This document shows, one piece after another, positions 1 to 8,675 of a stretch of DNA of 64,000 nucleotides. Where the stretch lies: contig CAWIUF010000018.1 of the NCBI GenBank assembly GCA_963839095.1, forward strand, positions 213,452 through 277,451, in the 5' to 3' direction. The notes under the pieces were generated by a model, which was not told the DNA's origin, did no database searches, and saw only the letters and a program-made list of their open reading frames with translations. The position numbers and the translations under genes were made by a program. The DNA comes from Palsa-504 sp963839095 (GTDB lineage: Bacteria > Actinomycetota > Actinomycetes > Streptosporangiales > Streptosporangiaceae). Within the stretch, counting starts at the first letter, position 1. Each line of letters begins with the position of its first letter.

Positions 1-38
1 AGGCTGACAGAACGGCTTTGCTAAGCTGCCGTACACCT

Positions 39-77
39 GCGGAGGGCGGGGTGTTCATTTCCGCCGGTCCGCTTTTT
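39..77 (+). terminator. Probable intrinsic terminator
   Basis: An interrupted GC-rich stem (outer arms GCGGA at 39-43 and TCCGC at 68-72, inner CGG/CCG pairs) is followed at once by five T residues at 73-77. It lies upstream of the DLW-39 gene and would end a transcript entering from the left, possibly a tRNA or gyrA-region transcript outside the window. Confidence 0.5.
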
Positions 78-107
78 CGATGTCATCGAGCTGGAGGATT
101 CCTCGCT

Positions 108-230
108 GTGAAGAAGCTCATCGCGCTCGCCGTGCTCGGGCTTGGCGTGTTCGCCGTCTGGCGCAAGGTCCAGTCCGACCGTGCGGAACTCGACCTGTGG
201 ACTGAGGCCACCGCAGCCGACGAGGACTGA
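108..230 (+). CDS. DLW-39 family small protein
   Basis: This 40-residue protein starts at GTG 108, with a GGAGG ribosome site at 93-97. A short hydrophobic segment (about residues 3-16) is followed by a basic stretch and the sequence DLW at about residue 31, close to the acidic C-terminus. That matches the actinobacterial DLW-39 family of roughly 39 residues. The function of the family is unknown. In many actinomycetes the gene sits just after gyrB-gyrA and tRNA genes near the replication origin, so it hints that the window is close to that region; this is inference. Confidence 0.75.
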   Translation: MKKLIALAVLGLGVFAVWRKVQSDRAELDLWTEATAADED

Positions 231-297
231 ACCGCGCGGTCGGAGGTATATGTCCGACAGCGGCCGGGAAGCCGAGCCGGCGCTAGGAGGTAAGCAG

Positions 298-1020
298 GTG
301 AGCGATACAACCGGTGTATCGCTGGTCTGCTGTGACGTGGTCGGGGCGGTCGCGGCCGATGGCAGCGTCCTGGAACGCGCGTTCGCCGAGGCGATCGCCA
401 CCCAGGGCGTTGTCACCGGCACCGCGGCCTACGTCAGGTCGATGGTCCAGTTCGACCGGACGCGCGGGTGGCCGCCCGCCGACGTCATCCGGAGCCTGTT
501 CCCCGAGGACGAGATCCGGGCCCAGGCCGCCAACCACGCCTTCGAGCGGTCGTTCCAGACGGCCGTGGACCGGTTCGGGGTGCTGCCGCTCCCCGGCGTC
601 AACGAGGCGCTGGCCAAGCTCTCCGCGGCGGGCATCAAGATCTGCCTGATGTCCTCCCTGCCCAAGCCCGCCCTCGGCCTGCTGCTGGCGCACCTCGACT
701 GGCAGCACCGCGCCGACCTGGTGCTGAGCGCGGACGACGTGGACCGGGGCTACCCCTGGCCCGACCTGGTTCTCACCGCCGTCCTGCGGCTGGGCATCGC
801 CGACGTGCGTGAGGTGGCCATGGTCACCTCCACCGAAGGCGGGGCGCTGGCCGCCCGGCGGGCCGGATCTCCTCTGGTCGTCGGCGTGCTCAGCGACGTC
901 GACGACGCGAGCAGGCTCCGCCGGGCCGGGGCCACCCACCTGCTGGCTGATGTCGGCGAGCTGCCCGACCTGATAGCCGCGCAGGCCAGCCGGTTACGAA
1001 GGCTCCTGGGGCCAGGTTAG
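298..1020 (+). CDS. HAD-superfamily hydrolase, phosphonatase-like
   Basis: The protein has 240 residues from GTG 298, chosen because AGGAGG at 285-290 sits 7 nt upstream; an ATG at 250 is the alternative. The N-terminus has a HAD-like CDVVG motif with the presumed nucleophile Asp. The second Asp of the usual DxD is replaced, as in phosphonatase-like HADs. A helical cap follows, then SS (motif II, about residue 120) and a WPDLVLTAV segment resembling the PDL motif of PhnX-like proteins. It should hydrolyse a phosphate or phosphonate ester, but the substrate cannot be read from the sequence. No phosphonate genes are adjacent. Confidence 0.75.
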   Translation: MSDTTGVSLVCCDVVGAVAADGSVLERAFAEAIATQGVVTGTAAYVRSMVQFDRTRGWPPADVIRSLFPEDEIRAQAANHAFERSFQTAVDRFGVLPLPGVNEALAKLSAAGIKICLMSSLPKPALGLLLAHLDWQHRADLVLSADDVDRGYPWPDLVLTAVLRLGIADVREVAMVTSTEGGALAARRAGSPLVVGVLSDVDDASRLRRAGATHLLADVGELPDLIAAQASRLRRLLGPG

Positions 1021-1051
1021 AAGGGCCCCGGCACGTGGCAGACTGGGAAGC

Positions 1052-1915
1052 ATGCCGGAACTGCCGGAAGTAGAATCGCTGGCCGCCTTCCTGCGCGAGC
1101 ATGCCACCGGCCACGCCATCGCCCGGGCCGACGCGGCCTCGTTCACCGTGCTGAAGACGTTCGACCCGCCCCTCACCGCCCTCACCGGCCACGTGATCAC
1201 CGGTACCGGGCGGCACGGCAAGTTCCTCGACCTGGCCACCGACCAGGGCCTGCACCTGATCATGCACCTGGCCCGGGCGGGCTGGCTGCGCTGGCGCGAC
1301 GACCTGCCCTCGGCGCCGCCCAAGCCGGGCAAGAGCCCGCTGGCCTTCCGCCTCCGGCTGGACGACGGCTCCGGCTTCGACCTGACCGAGCAGGGCACGC
1401 ACAAGCGCCTCGCGGTCTACCTGGTCCGCGACCCGGCCGAGGTGCCCGGCGTCGCCACCCTCGGCCCGGACCCGCTGGCCGCCGACTTCACCGCGGATAC
1501 CCTGGCCGGCCTGCTCGCCGGGCGCCGCACCCAGGTCAAGGGCGTCCTGCGGGACCAGCACATCATCGCCGGCATCGGCAACGCCTACTCCGACGAGGTG
1601 CTGCACGCCGCGAAGATGTCCCCCTACAAGCTCGCGGCCAGCCTGACGCCGGCCGACGTGGCCACCTTGTACGACGCGATCAAGTCCACGCTGGGCGAGG
1701 CGATGGAACGTTCGGCCGGACTGGCGGCGGCCGACCTGAAGGGCGAGAAGAAGAGCGGCCTGCGCGTGCACGGCCGGGCCGGGCAGGAGTGCCCGGTGTG
1801 CGGGGACACCATCCGGGAGGTCTCGTTCGCCGACTCGGCGCTGCAGTACTGCCCGACCTGCCAGACCGGCGGCAAGCCGCTGGCCGACCGGCGGCTGTCC
1901 CGGCTGCTCAAGTAG
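1052..1915 (+). CDS. Fpg/Nei family DNA glycosylase
   Basis: The 287-residue protein begins MPELPEVE, the family signature in which Pro2 is the Schiff-base nucleophile and Glu3 and Glu6 are catalytic. A GRHGK segment near residue 53 supplies the conserved beta-turn Lys. The helix-two-turn-helix region (around GIGNAYSDEVL, residue 175) and a C-terminal zinc finger with CPVC and CPTC pairs complete the fold. It is a bifunctional glycosylase/AP lyase in base-excision repair of oxidised bases. Whether it is MutM-like or Nei-like cannot be decided from motifs alone. It lies alone between the HAD gene and tRNA-Ala. Confidence 0.9.
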   Translation: MPELPEVESLAAFLREHATGHAIARADAASFTVLKTFDPPLTALTGHVITGTGRHGKFLDLATDQGLHLIMHLARAGWLRWRDDLPSAPPKPGKSPLAFRLRLDDGSGFDLTEQGTHKRLAVYLVRDPAEVPGVATLGPDPLAADFTADTLAGLLAGRRTQVKGVLRDQHIIAGIGNAYSDEVLHAAKMSPYKLAASLTPADVATLYDAIKSTLGEAMERSAGLAAADLKGEKKSGLRVHGRAGQECPVCGDTIREVSFADSALQYCPTCQTGGKPLADRRLSRLLK

Positions 1916-1976
1916 TTAGGCCTCGTCCTTAACAGGGACGCGCTCTAACCGGGTACCCTGAGGCGGAAGACATCTC

Positions 1977-2049
1977 GGGGCTATAGCTCAGCTGGAAGAG
2001 CACTTGGTTTGCATCCAAGGGGTCAGGGGTTCAAGTCCCCTTAGCTCCA
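1977..2049 (+). tRNA. tRNA-Ala (UGC anticodon)
   Basis: A full cloverleaf can be folded by eye. The acceptor arm GGGGCTA (1977-1983) pairs with TAGCTCC (2042-2048), with one G-T pair and discriminator A2049. The D arm contains AGCTCAGCTGG. The anticodon stem CTTGG/CCAAG encloses loop TTTGCAT, giving TGC. The T arm GGGG-TTCAAGT-CCCC is canonical. The 3' CCA is not encoded, as is common in actinobacteria. Confidence 0.95.
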
Positions 2050-2122
2050 CAAGTCCGAGGCTTCTTGCGATCTTGAGGCCTGCCGGGCAGAGGCGGTTGT
2101 GCGGCCTGAGTAGCATCGTGCT

Positions 2123-2230
2123 GTGACGCTGCGCCCGGTGAGCCAGGCTGAGCTTGAGCGGCAGCGCGCTGTCATTGAGGCCGATTTCCGCGGCGGCTGG
2201 ATACCGGCGGACGTCGGCCTGCCGCGGACA
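2123..2230 (+). pseudogene. GNAT acetyltransferase N-terminal fragment
   Basis: Translation from GTG 2123 gives MTLRPVSQAELERQRAVIEA, which strongly resembles the opening strand and helix of a GNAT N-acetyltransferase. After about 35 codons the similarity is lost, and no acetyl-CoA binding loop follows in any frame. I read this as a 5' remnant left beside tRNA-Ala. It is a weak call because only a short stretch is recognisable. Confidence 0.3.
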
Positions 2231-2303
2231 CCCACCGCGACTGCCCACGCCGAGAGGAACAGCTTCATTGCCTCGGATGGCCGGGCCGGGACGGGTCTTG
2301 GTC

Positions 2304-2639
2304 ATGCGGATAACCAGGTCGTCCGTGATGGTGCCCAGCCTGGAGATCCCGCCGCGGCAGCGCAAGCCGTTCATCAACGGTGTGAGCGACGATGCCGAAG
2401 TGATCATCACCGACACCGGCTCCTGGCGGTACGTGGCGGTTCTCTTCTCACACGAAAGCTTCCCTGGTGTCCGGTTCGGTCACCGGTTCGCCCCACCCTC
2501 AGATAAGCACGCGCCGATCTGGCTGATGGAGGAAATCGAGACCGGGGCGCTGCACCGGATGATGCAGGACCAGCCTGCCGCTGATGACGCAGGGATCGTC
2601 TGGACGACATGGGGAGCCACGGCGCCATCTAATCCTTAG
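2304..2639 (+). CDS. Hypothetical protein
   Basis: The predicted protein is 111 residues from ATG 2304; an in-frame ATG further upstream would add 50 residues that look non-coding. The sequence contains a hydrophobic core around WRYVAVLFSHESFPG and an acidic segment WLMEEIE, with no motif I recognise. No clear ribosome site is visible. It lies between tRNA-Ala and the B3/4 gene on the opposite strand, in a segment that also holds the GNAT fragment, so it may be accessory DNA. Confidence 0.4.
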   Translation: MRITRSSVMVPSLEIPPRQRKPFINGVSDDAEVIITDTGSWRYVAVLFSHESFPGVRFGHRFAPPSDKHAPIWLMEEIETGALHRMMQDQPAADDAGIVWTTWGATAPSNP

Positions 2640-2773
2640 ATCAAGGGAAAGTACCGACCGGTCAGTTCCAGTCGCCGATCGCGACCGCGAGCGTCCCGAA
2701 CCGGTCGGTGGCTGCCAGCCAGTCCTGCCACTCGGCCATGCCGGTCGTGGCGTCCCACGGGTGGATCAGCACG

Positions 2774-3514
2774 TCAGGCTTCTTGAGCAGGCGCGGGGCC
2801 GGCGTCGATCAGGCGGCGGGCGGCCCGGACGTCCGGCCCGAGCCGGGCCAGGCGGGTGGTCAGGTCATCGGCGGCGGCATGCAGCGCCGCGTCGGTTACC
2901 GGGTCGAGGGCGTCGAGGATGAACAGCGCCGTGGTGGTGTCCTCGCGCAGCTGGGTCCGGCGGGCCTGGCGCCAGTTCCACCGACGGCAGGTCACGCCGG
3001 CGTCGTCGCACCACACCACCTCGCCGGGGTCGGGGTACTCGGTCACCGCCACGCCGTCGGCGGCCGTGTCGAAGGGCTCGTCGCCGGCCGCGCGAATCAG
3101 CCGGGGCGGACCGGTGTAGCGGGTCAGGTCCTCCCCGCCGACCGGGATCTGGTGCAGCACCGAGATCGCGTTGTACAGGTCGGTGAGCCGGTTCACCCGG
3201 GGCAGCCCGGACGCCGACCGGCGCAGCAGCGCCTCCAGGCTGTTGCGGGTGCGCTTCGGCTTGGCCCCGAATGCCTGGTAAGCCTCCCGCCACGCTGCCA
3301 CGTGCGCGAGCTGCTCGGCCGGGCCGCGGCTGAGCGCCTCGCGGGCGGCGGTCTCCGCCGCCCGCAGCAGCGCCTCGCTGTCCTGGTCCCCCGGGCCCGG
3401 GACGATCCCGTCGACGGCCAGCAGCAGGGCGCGGTAGCCGGGCCGCAGCGCGAACACGGCGGCATCGACGCACGCGCCGGCCAGGAACTCCTCGAGCATG
3501 CCCGCATCAGACAT
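2774..3514 (-). CDS. B3/4 domain-containing protein
   Basis: The 246-residue protein resembles the stand-alone B3/B4 tRNA-binding domain proteins related to PheT and to aminoacyl-tRNA editing. It is recognisable from the KRTRNSLEALLRR helix, the LYNAISV segment, and the later GEVVWCDDAGVTCRRWNWRQ strand region. It starts at ATG 3514 and overlaps the upstream XRE-cupin gene by 8 nt, so the two are translationally coupled. A different minus frame continues with coding-like sequence down to a stop at 2662 (PDVLIHPWD and onward), so a frameshift near 2790 may have removed about 35 C-terminal residues. The function of the family is not settled. Confidence 0.75.
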   Translation of the reverse strand: MSDAGMLEEFLAGACVDAAVFALRPGYRALLLAVDGIVPGPGDQDSEALLRAAETAAREALSRGPAEQLAHVAAWREAYQAFGAKPKRTRNSLEALLRRSASGLPRVNRLTDLYNAISVLHQIPVGGEDLTRYTGPPRLIRAAGDEPFDTAADGVAVTEYPDPGEVVWCDDAGVTCRRWNWRQARRTQLREDTTTALFILDALDPVTDAALHAAADDLTTRLARLGPDVRAARRLIDAGPAPAQEA

Positions 3515-4136
3515 CAGCAGTCTCCGATCGTGATCCCGGGCCCACACCCGGCTCGAATACCGTCAGGGCGAACCGCGCTGCCTGTGCTGGGCTGGGGTTC
3601 GCGTACCCGTGTGGCAGATCGCCGGCGAACGAGGCCGAATCTCCAGCCGTGAGTACCTCGGCGTGCTGGCCTGCCCTGATCTCGACCTGGCCCGCCAGGA
3701 CCAGGAGCAGCTCGCGGGTTCCCGCCGCGTGCGCCTCGGTAGAGTGACTCTCGCCCGGCCCGAGCGTCCAGTCCCACAGCTCGGTGACATCCGGCGGCTC
3801 GGTGCCGGCTACCAGCACGGCCCGTCCGCCGAGCTTGCCCCGCCACAGCACCGGTGCCGTGCCGGCCCGGGTGACCCGTAGCCCGGGCGACCGGTCCATG
3901 TCGACCAGGGCGGGCAGCCCGATGCCGAGCGCGTCGCTGATCAGGAGCAGCGTCGCGATACTGGGGTTAGCCGAGCCCGCCTCGATGCTGACCAGCATCC
4001 GGCGGCTGACGCGGGAGCGCTCGGCCAGCTGGTCCAGGGTCCATCCCCGTCCGGCTCGTCCCTGCCGGACCCGGTCGCCGATCGCCCGGGCGACGCCGTC
4101 CGCCCCGGCCCGCGCCTCCAAATCAGACTGCCTCAT
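3507..4136 (-). CDS. XRE-family regulator with C-terminal cupin
   Basis: The protein is 209 residues from ATG 4136. Residues about 20-75 form a Cro/CI-type helix-turn-helix (WTLDQLAERSRVSRRMLVSI, then NPSIATLL). The C-terminal half is a single cupin barrel (GPGESHSTEAHAAG and later DLPHGYAN) that probably binds a small ligand. The start is chosen by length and by a TATAGT element 7 nt upstream that would give a leaderless message. It forms a two-gene operon with the B3/4 protein, a pairing common in actinomycetes. It probably regulates its own operon. Confidence 0.85.
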   Translation of the reverse strand: MRQSDLEARAGADGVARAIGDRVRQGRAGRGWTLDQLAERSRVSRRMLVSIEAGSANPSIATLLLISDALGIGLPALVDMDRSPGLRVTRAGTAPVLWRGKLGGRAVLVAGTEPPDVTELWDWTLGPGESHSTEAHAAGTRELLLVLAGQVEIRAGQHAEVLTAGDSASFAGDLPHGYANPSPAQAARFALTVFEPGVGPGSRSETADV

Positions 4137-4143
4137 ACGAGGC

Positions 4144-4149
4144 ACTATA
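4144..4149 (-). promoter_or_regulatory. Putative -10 element, leaderless transcript
   Basis: On the minus strand TATAGT ends 7 nt before the ATG of the XRE-cupin gene, and no ribosome-binding site lies in between. This spacing suggests transcription starts at or next to the A of the start codon. No convincing -35 hexamer is visible. Confidence 0.4.
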
Positions 4150-4172
4150 CTGCACTCTCGGTCCAGCAACCT

Positions 4173-4811
4173 ATGCATTCCGAGCGTGCTCTCGCCTGCG
4201 GGTCCGGGGAGATGGTGTGCACCTGGGCGCGCGATCACCGGCTGACCGGCACCGGGGTCGATGTCAGTACCGCGTTTATCGGAGCGGCCCGGGCGCGCGC
4301 CGTCGAGCTGGATGTCACGGACCGGGTCACGTTCATTCACCGGGATGCCACGGGCTATGTTGCCGGCCAGCCGGTGGGCGTCGCTGCGTGCATCGGGGCG
4401 ACGTGGATCGGAGACGGCGTGGCCGGGACGGTTGAGCTGCTGCGGCGCAGCCTCAGCCCGGGCGGCATCATGCTGATCGGCGAACCGTACTGGCGCCGCG
4501 AGCCTCCCGATCAGGCCACCGTTGAAGGCTGCTACGGGATCGGCACGGAGGACTGGCTCCCGCTGCCGGAGCTGATCGAGTCATTCGGCCTGCTCGGCTG
4601 CGACGTTGTCGAGATGGTGCTGGCAGATCAGGACGGCTGGGACCGTTACGCCGCGGCGTCATGGCTCAACATCCGCCGCTGGCTCGATGCCAATCCACAC
4701 GACGAACTGGCTGATGAAATGCGCGCTGAACTCGTATCCGGTCCGGCGCGGTACGCCCGGTACCGGCGCGAGTACCTCGGCTGGGGTGTCTTCGCGTTGA
4801 TGAACCGCTGA
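4173..4811 (+). pseudogene. SAM-dependent methyltransferase, 5'-truncated
   Basis: The open frame (212 codons) begins right at motif I (ALACGSGEM), followed by GTGVDVS (motif II), GATWIGDGVAGTVELL and SPGGIMLIGEPYWRR, then DGWDRYAAASWLNIRRWLD. This is a class I methyltransferase family normally about 250 residues long. Some 40-50 residues that should precede motif I are absent, because the divergent XRE-cupin gene begins only 36 nt upstream. I infer that a deletion or rearrangement removed the 5' end, leaving a gene unlikely to work. Internal codons remain clean, so the event may be recent. Confidence 0.6.
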
Positions 4812-4828
4812 GAACCTCGACCTGTCAC

Positions 4829-4864
4829 TTTCCACAAGTTCTCCCCGGCCTGTCCACAGGGCAG
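4829..4864 (+). repeat. DnaA-box-like dispersed repeat, copy A
   Basis: A 36-nt element with TTTCCACA at its left and TGTCCACAGGGCAG at its right, around a CTCCCC core. A second copy at 6405-6440 is identical at 30 of 36 positions by eye. Each copy holds two near-matches to the actinobacterial DnaA box TTGTCCACA in the same orientation. The two copies flank the sigma-factor gene. Confidence 0.5.
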
Positions 4865-4908
4865 GCCGGGGACCGGGCCCAGCGTGCGCGCGGTGCGCGG
4901 ACCCACCG

Positions 4909-6154
4909 CTATGCCTTTCTGGCCCGGATGCTGCCCGCGCGCTGCCGTGTCGAGAAAGGCCTGTTCGACCGGGTTCGTGGTGAGGGCGCGGGCGGTGGCG
5001 TAGGCGGCCGCGGCCTCCTCGTCGCGGCCGAGACGGCGTAGCAGGTCGGCGCGTGACGCGTGGAACAGGTAGTAGCTGTCCAGGGCCGGAGAACCCAGCT
5101 CGTCCACCGCGGCCAGGCCGGCGGCGGGGCCGCGGACCTCGGCGAGCGCAACGGCCCGGTTGAGTGCGACGACGGGGGTCGGCGTGAGCGCGTACAGCTG
5201 GTCGTAGAGCGTCGCGATGGCGTGCCAGTCGGTGCGGTCGAAGCCGGGCGCCACCGAATGGACGGCGTTGATGGCGGCCTGGATCTGGTACGGACCGGGA
5301 CGGCCGCGCTGGACGCATGCCCGCACGATGGCCTGGCCCTCGGCGATCAGGTCGCGGTCCCAGAGCTTCCGGTCCTGTTCGGCCAGGCGGGCCAGCGAGC
5401 CGTCGGCCGTGATGCGGGCGGCGCTGCGGGAATGCAGCAGCAAGAGCAGCGCCAGCAGCCCCTGCGCCTCCGGCTCATCGGGCATCAGCTCGGCCAGCAC
5501 GCGGGCGAGCCGGATGGCCTCGGCACACAGATCGAGCCTCATCAGCGAGTCGGCCGTCGCCGCGTAACCTTCGTTGAAGACCAGGTAGACGACGGTGAGG
5601 ACGGGTTGGAGGCGGGCGGGAAGTTCGGCTTCGGCGGGTACGCGATAGGGCAGGCGGGTGTCCCTGATCTTGCGCTTGGCGCGGACGATCCGCTGGGCCA
5701 TGGTCGCCTCGGGGACGAGGAACGCCCGCGCGATCTCCGGCGTCTCGAGCCCGCCGAGCAGCCGCAGGGTCAGCGCGATCTGGGCGGGCTGGTTCAGCGC
5801 CGGATGACAGCAGGTGAAGATCAGGCGCAGCCGGTCATCGGGCACCGTCTCCTCCTCCCGCGCCGAAGCATTGCGCTCCGGTTCCTGCGCGGCGGGACCG
5901 TACAGGTGATGCGCTTGCGCGTGCCGCTCGTCACGAACCGACTCGCGGCGCAGCTTGTCGATGGCCCGGTTGCGGGCGGTCGTGACAATCCACGCACCGG
6001 GATTGGGCGGCTGGCCGTCCGACGGCCACCGGGCGACCGCCACCGTGAACGCCTCCTGGACCGCTTCCTCGGCGGCGTCGATATCACCCAGAAAGCGGAT
6101 CAGGGTGGCGACGCAGCGACCGTACTCACGGCGGAAGACGGCCTCGACAGTCAC
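4909..6154 (-). CDS. ECF sigma factor, SnoaL-less TPR type (ECF42-like)
   Basis: The protein starts at GTG 6154. Sigma region 2 (FRREYGRCVATLIRFLGD, then AEEAVQEAF) is followed by ATMAQRIVRAKRKIRD, the sigma-4 helix-turn-helix. A long C-terminal DUF6596/TPR-like extension (VVYLVFNEGYAA, then GQAIVRACVQRGRPGPYQIQ) marks the ECF42 type, usually about 410 residues. Near 4950 one missing base shifts the frame: the natural end is TAG at 4909, while the shifted frame runs on to 4646 across the methyltransferase remnant. ECF42 factors lack a classic anti-sigma factor, and the extension is thought to regulate activity. No YCII-type partner gene is next to it here. Confidence 0.85.
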
Positions 6155-6363
6155 GCCACCGGAGTCTATGGCGGCGAGACCCGGTCGCCGTAACGGACTG
6201 TGCGCAGGTACCGCGCCATGACAGATCACTCCCGGGTGTCATCCGGGTCCGGCCTGGTGGCCGGCCCTCACTTTCGCTACGAAGTCGGCCCGCCGAATCG
6301 ACACCCAGCGGTCACGATGCCAGAAACGTGGCGTCAAAGGAGGCAACGGGTAGCGAGGCCCAG

Positions 6364-6440
6364 TTGTCCACAAGACTGTGGACAGCTGGACGGCCAGGCA
6401 TTCTTTTCCACAGATCCTCCCCAGGATGTCCACAGGGCAG
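6364..6440 (+). repeat. Cluster of four DnaA-box-like 9-mers
   Basis: A perfect TTGTCCACA lies at 6364-6372. An inverted near-match TGTGGACAG follows at 6377-6385. The 36-nt copy B repeat (6405-6440) adds TTTTCCACA and ATGTCCACA. The 6155-6449 gap between the sigma factor and the GNAT gene holds nothing else I can name. This could bind DnaA, but four boxes are few for an actinobacterial origin. Confidence 0.45.
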
Positions 6441-6449
6441 CGTCGGTAA

Positions 6450-6960
6450 TCAATCGCCGAGGGCCTTGGTGAGGTAGAAGCACTCATCCGCATACTCCCG
6501 GAGAATCCTGCCTTGGTCGTCCGTCTCCGCCCACTGGTCGATGACCAGGCCGTGTTCCCACCGGACGTACCCGAGACGCTCATAGAGGCGCCTGGCACCG
6601 TGGTTCTGCAATTCCACGGCCAGCCCGAGAACCGTCACCTCGCGCCGCCTGGCCTCCTGCTCGCTAGCCAAGATGAGCGCGGTACCGATCCCGTGCCCCG
6701 GGTCGCGCCTCCAGGGCATTCATCTCGGCCGCGTCCGCGAGCAAAGACCGCACCTTCGGATACCTGGATCGAAGGAGCAGCGTTACCCGGCCGACGACCA
6801 CGGTTCCCTGCCAGGCGAGCAGGTATACCGCTTCCTGGCGCAACTGACTTGCCCAGCGTTCCTCGTGATGGAGCAGGTCGAGCGCCGCCACATCGCTGTT
6901 CCGCAGGGCTGCCATGTCCTCGACGCTGCACGGCCTGACGTCAATTGATGTCGAACTCAT
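6450..6960 (-). CDS. GNAT acetyltransferase, frameshifted
   Basis: Two overlapping minus frames together encode one GNAT domain. The first (from ATG 6960) gives the N-terminal strands up to EMNALEARPG. The second gives HGIGTALILASEQEARRR and HGARRLYERLGYVRW, the acetyl-CoA loop and the last strand-helix pair. Removing one base from the four-C run at 6696-6699 (plus strand) restores a continuous protein of about 169 residues. The start overlaps the VOC gene by 20 nt, so the two are probably one operon. The substrate is unknown. The indel may be a sequencing error. Confidence 0.7.
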
Positions 6961-7405
6961 TGCCCTCGGGGTCCATCATTCCTACCGCGTAGTGGTCGAG
7001 GCTGCCGTCGCCGAGGGCCCCGGTGATCGTGGCCCCGAGATCCGCCAGCCGCCTGGCCTCGGCGTCGACTCGCTGCGTGCGGATGGCGAGCGGGACGCTC
7101 CGGTCCACCACCGAATCGGCACGGCCGCCGCTGGCATGGATATCGAAGTGGAGGCGGTTCTTGATCACCTTGGCGTCCGGGAGCGCGTGGAACCAGATGC
7201 GGGGGCCGCCGCCACCGGGATCGACGATACTGTCAGGGCCGATTCCGAGCTCACTGTCGGGCAGCCCGATGTCGCGCCGCCAGTCGTCCCAGGTAGCGAA
7301 CCCGGTCGGGGGCGGCTCGAGCACGTATCCTAGGGCCGCCGCCCAGAAGCGAGCCAGCGGCTCGGGGTCCTTGCAGTCGATGACGAGCTGGAATCGGGTA
7401 GGCAT
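6941..7405 (-). CDS. VOC (glyoxalase/bleomycin-resistance) family protein
   Basis: The protein has 154 residues from ATG 7405. It has the glyoxalase-6-like pattern: an opening QLVIDCKDPEPLARFWAAAL helix, a central RLHFDI strand with a metal-ligand-like His, and the C-terminal DPEGNEFDI signature. These are small metal-dependent or binding proteins of diverse function, and the substrate is unknown. It overlaps the downstream GNAT gene. The gap 7406-7634 on its upstream side holds no gene I can support. Confidence 0.85.
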   Translation of the reverse strand: MPTRFQLVIDCKDPEPLARFWAAALGYVLEPPPTGFATWDDWRRDIGLPDSELGIGPDSIVDPGGGGPRIWFHALPDAKVIKNRLHFDIHASGGRADSVVDRSVPLAIRTQRVDAEARRLADLGATITGALGDGSLDHYAVGMMDPEGNEFDIN

Positions 7406-7634
7406 CGCATTCCCCTCGGCTCAGCGGCGGTCAGGCCCGCCAGTATTTCACGAATGTGAGTTCGATAAGCCGTCTTACGGAATATGGCGATGCTTAGCGG
7501 CCCGGATCGGATGTCGCGGCCGAGTTCTTGTCGTAGCTGGTTCTCGACGAAGACCCAGCCGGAACCGAGCACGGTGAGCATGGCGGCTCTCAGGTCGTGG
7601 GCGGCACCGGCTACCTGATCGGCTACCGTCCATG

Positions 7635-8600
7635 TCAGCCGGCCAGGAGGCGGGCCAGCCAGCTGTCCCGGGCGGCCAGCGCCGCCCGGGCGACGCGCGT
7701 TTCGGCGGCCAGCTGGAAGCCGTGGAACCCGCCGGCCCAGATGTGCAGCTCGGCCTGCCCGCCCGCGGCCCAGATACGCGACGCGTAGTCGACGATCTCG
7801 TCGCGGAACACCTCGGCCGAGCCCGCGTCCAGGTACACCGGCGGCAGGCCGCTCAGATCGGTGGCGCGGGCGGGCGCGGCGTACGGCGATACGTCCGCGG
7901 TACCGCGCGCGGCGCCGAGCAAGGCGGTCCAGCCGAACCGGTTGTCGCCGCGATGCCACGGGCCCGGGCCGTCGAACTGGCGGGTGGACACGGTCGCGTC
8001 CCGGTCGTCCAGCATGGGGGCGCTGAGCAGCTGGCCGATGAGTGCGGGTCCGCCGTTGTCACGGGCCATCAGCGTGGTCGCGGCGGCGAGCCCGCCGCCG
8101 GCGCTGTTACCCGCGATAACGATCCGCGCCGGATCGATGCCGAGCTCGGCGGCGTGACCGGCGACCCATCGCAGTCCGGCGTAACAGTCGCTGACCGCCG
8201 CCGGGTAGGGGTGTTCCGGGGCGAGCCGGTATTCGACCGACACCACGGTGACGCCGAAGACGTCGACCCAGCGGGAGAAGATCGGGGCGCCGGTCTGGCG
8301 GTCGCCCATGATCATTCCGCCGCCGTGGACGTAATAGATGCACGGCGCGGGCGTCGCGACGCCGGGACGGCGGAGCACCGACAGGGTGATGCCCGGTTCT
8401 TCCGCGACGGAGACCTCGACATGTTCCACGCCGCGGCCGGCGATCATGGCGTCGATCGAGGGGCTAACGGTGGCGAGCATCTCCCGCATATCCGGCAAGG
8501 CGCCGGACGACAGCGCCGCGGCCGGCTCGGCGGACGCCCCGTACTGCGCCTCGAGGAAAGCGCCGAGTTCCGGGTCGTACGGGGGTCGTGGAAGGGTCAC
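7635..8600 (-). CDS. Alpha/beta hydrolase, HSL-type esterase
   Basis: The enzyme has 321 residues from GTG 8600, which has AAGGAG six bases upstream. The hormone-sensitive-lipase signature is complete: oxyanion HGGG (after YYV), nucleophile elbow GNSAGG, an acidic residue in the AGSAEVF segment and the catalytic His in GGFHGF. It likely hydrolyses short acyl esters in the cytoplasm. It is divergent from the trans-sulfuration enzyme with a 75-nt gap, and no functional link is evident. Confidence 0.85.
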   Translation of the reverse strand: MTLPRPPYDPELGAFLEAQYGASAEPAAALSSGALPDMREMLATVSPSIDAMIAGRGVEHVEVSVAEEPGITLSVLRRPGVATPAPCIYYVHGGGMIMGDRQTGAPIFSRWVDVFGVTVVSVEYRLAPEHPYPAAVSDCYAGLRWVAGHAAELGIDPARIVIAGNSAGGGLAAATTLMARDNGGPALIGQLLSAPMLDDRDATVSTRQFDGPGPWHRGDNRFGWTALLGAARGTADVSPYAAPARATDLSGLPPVYLDAGSAEVFRDEIVDYASRIWAAGGQAELHIWAGGFHGFQLAAETRVARAALAARDSWLARLLAG

Positions 8601-8675
8601 GCCGCACTCCTTCGATAGTCTCCGCCGGGCAGCCGCCATACGCGGTATCTGACATTACGGGCAGGGTGAGGTTCA

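Noticed and set aside
6361..6440. Origin of replication at the DnaA-box cluster
   Set aside because: Only four boxes, no dnaA/dnaN neighbours and no AT-rich unwinding region; boxes are likelier dispersed sites.
7330..7560. Minus-strand frame reading MLTVLGSGWVFVENQLRQEL upstream of the VOC gene
   Set aside because: It runs into the VOC gene in another frame and has no clear ribosome site; could be a remnant, but evidence is too thin.
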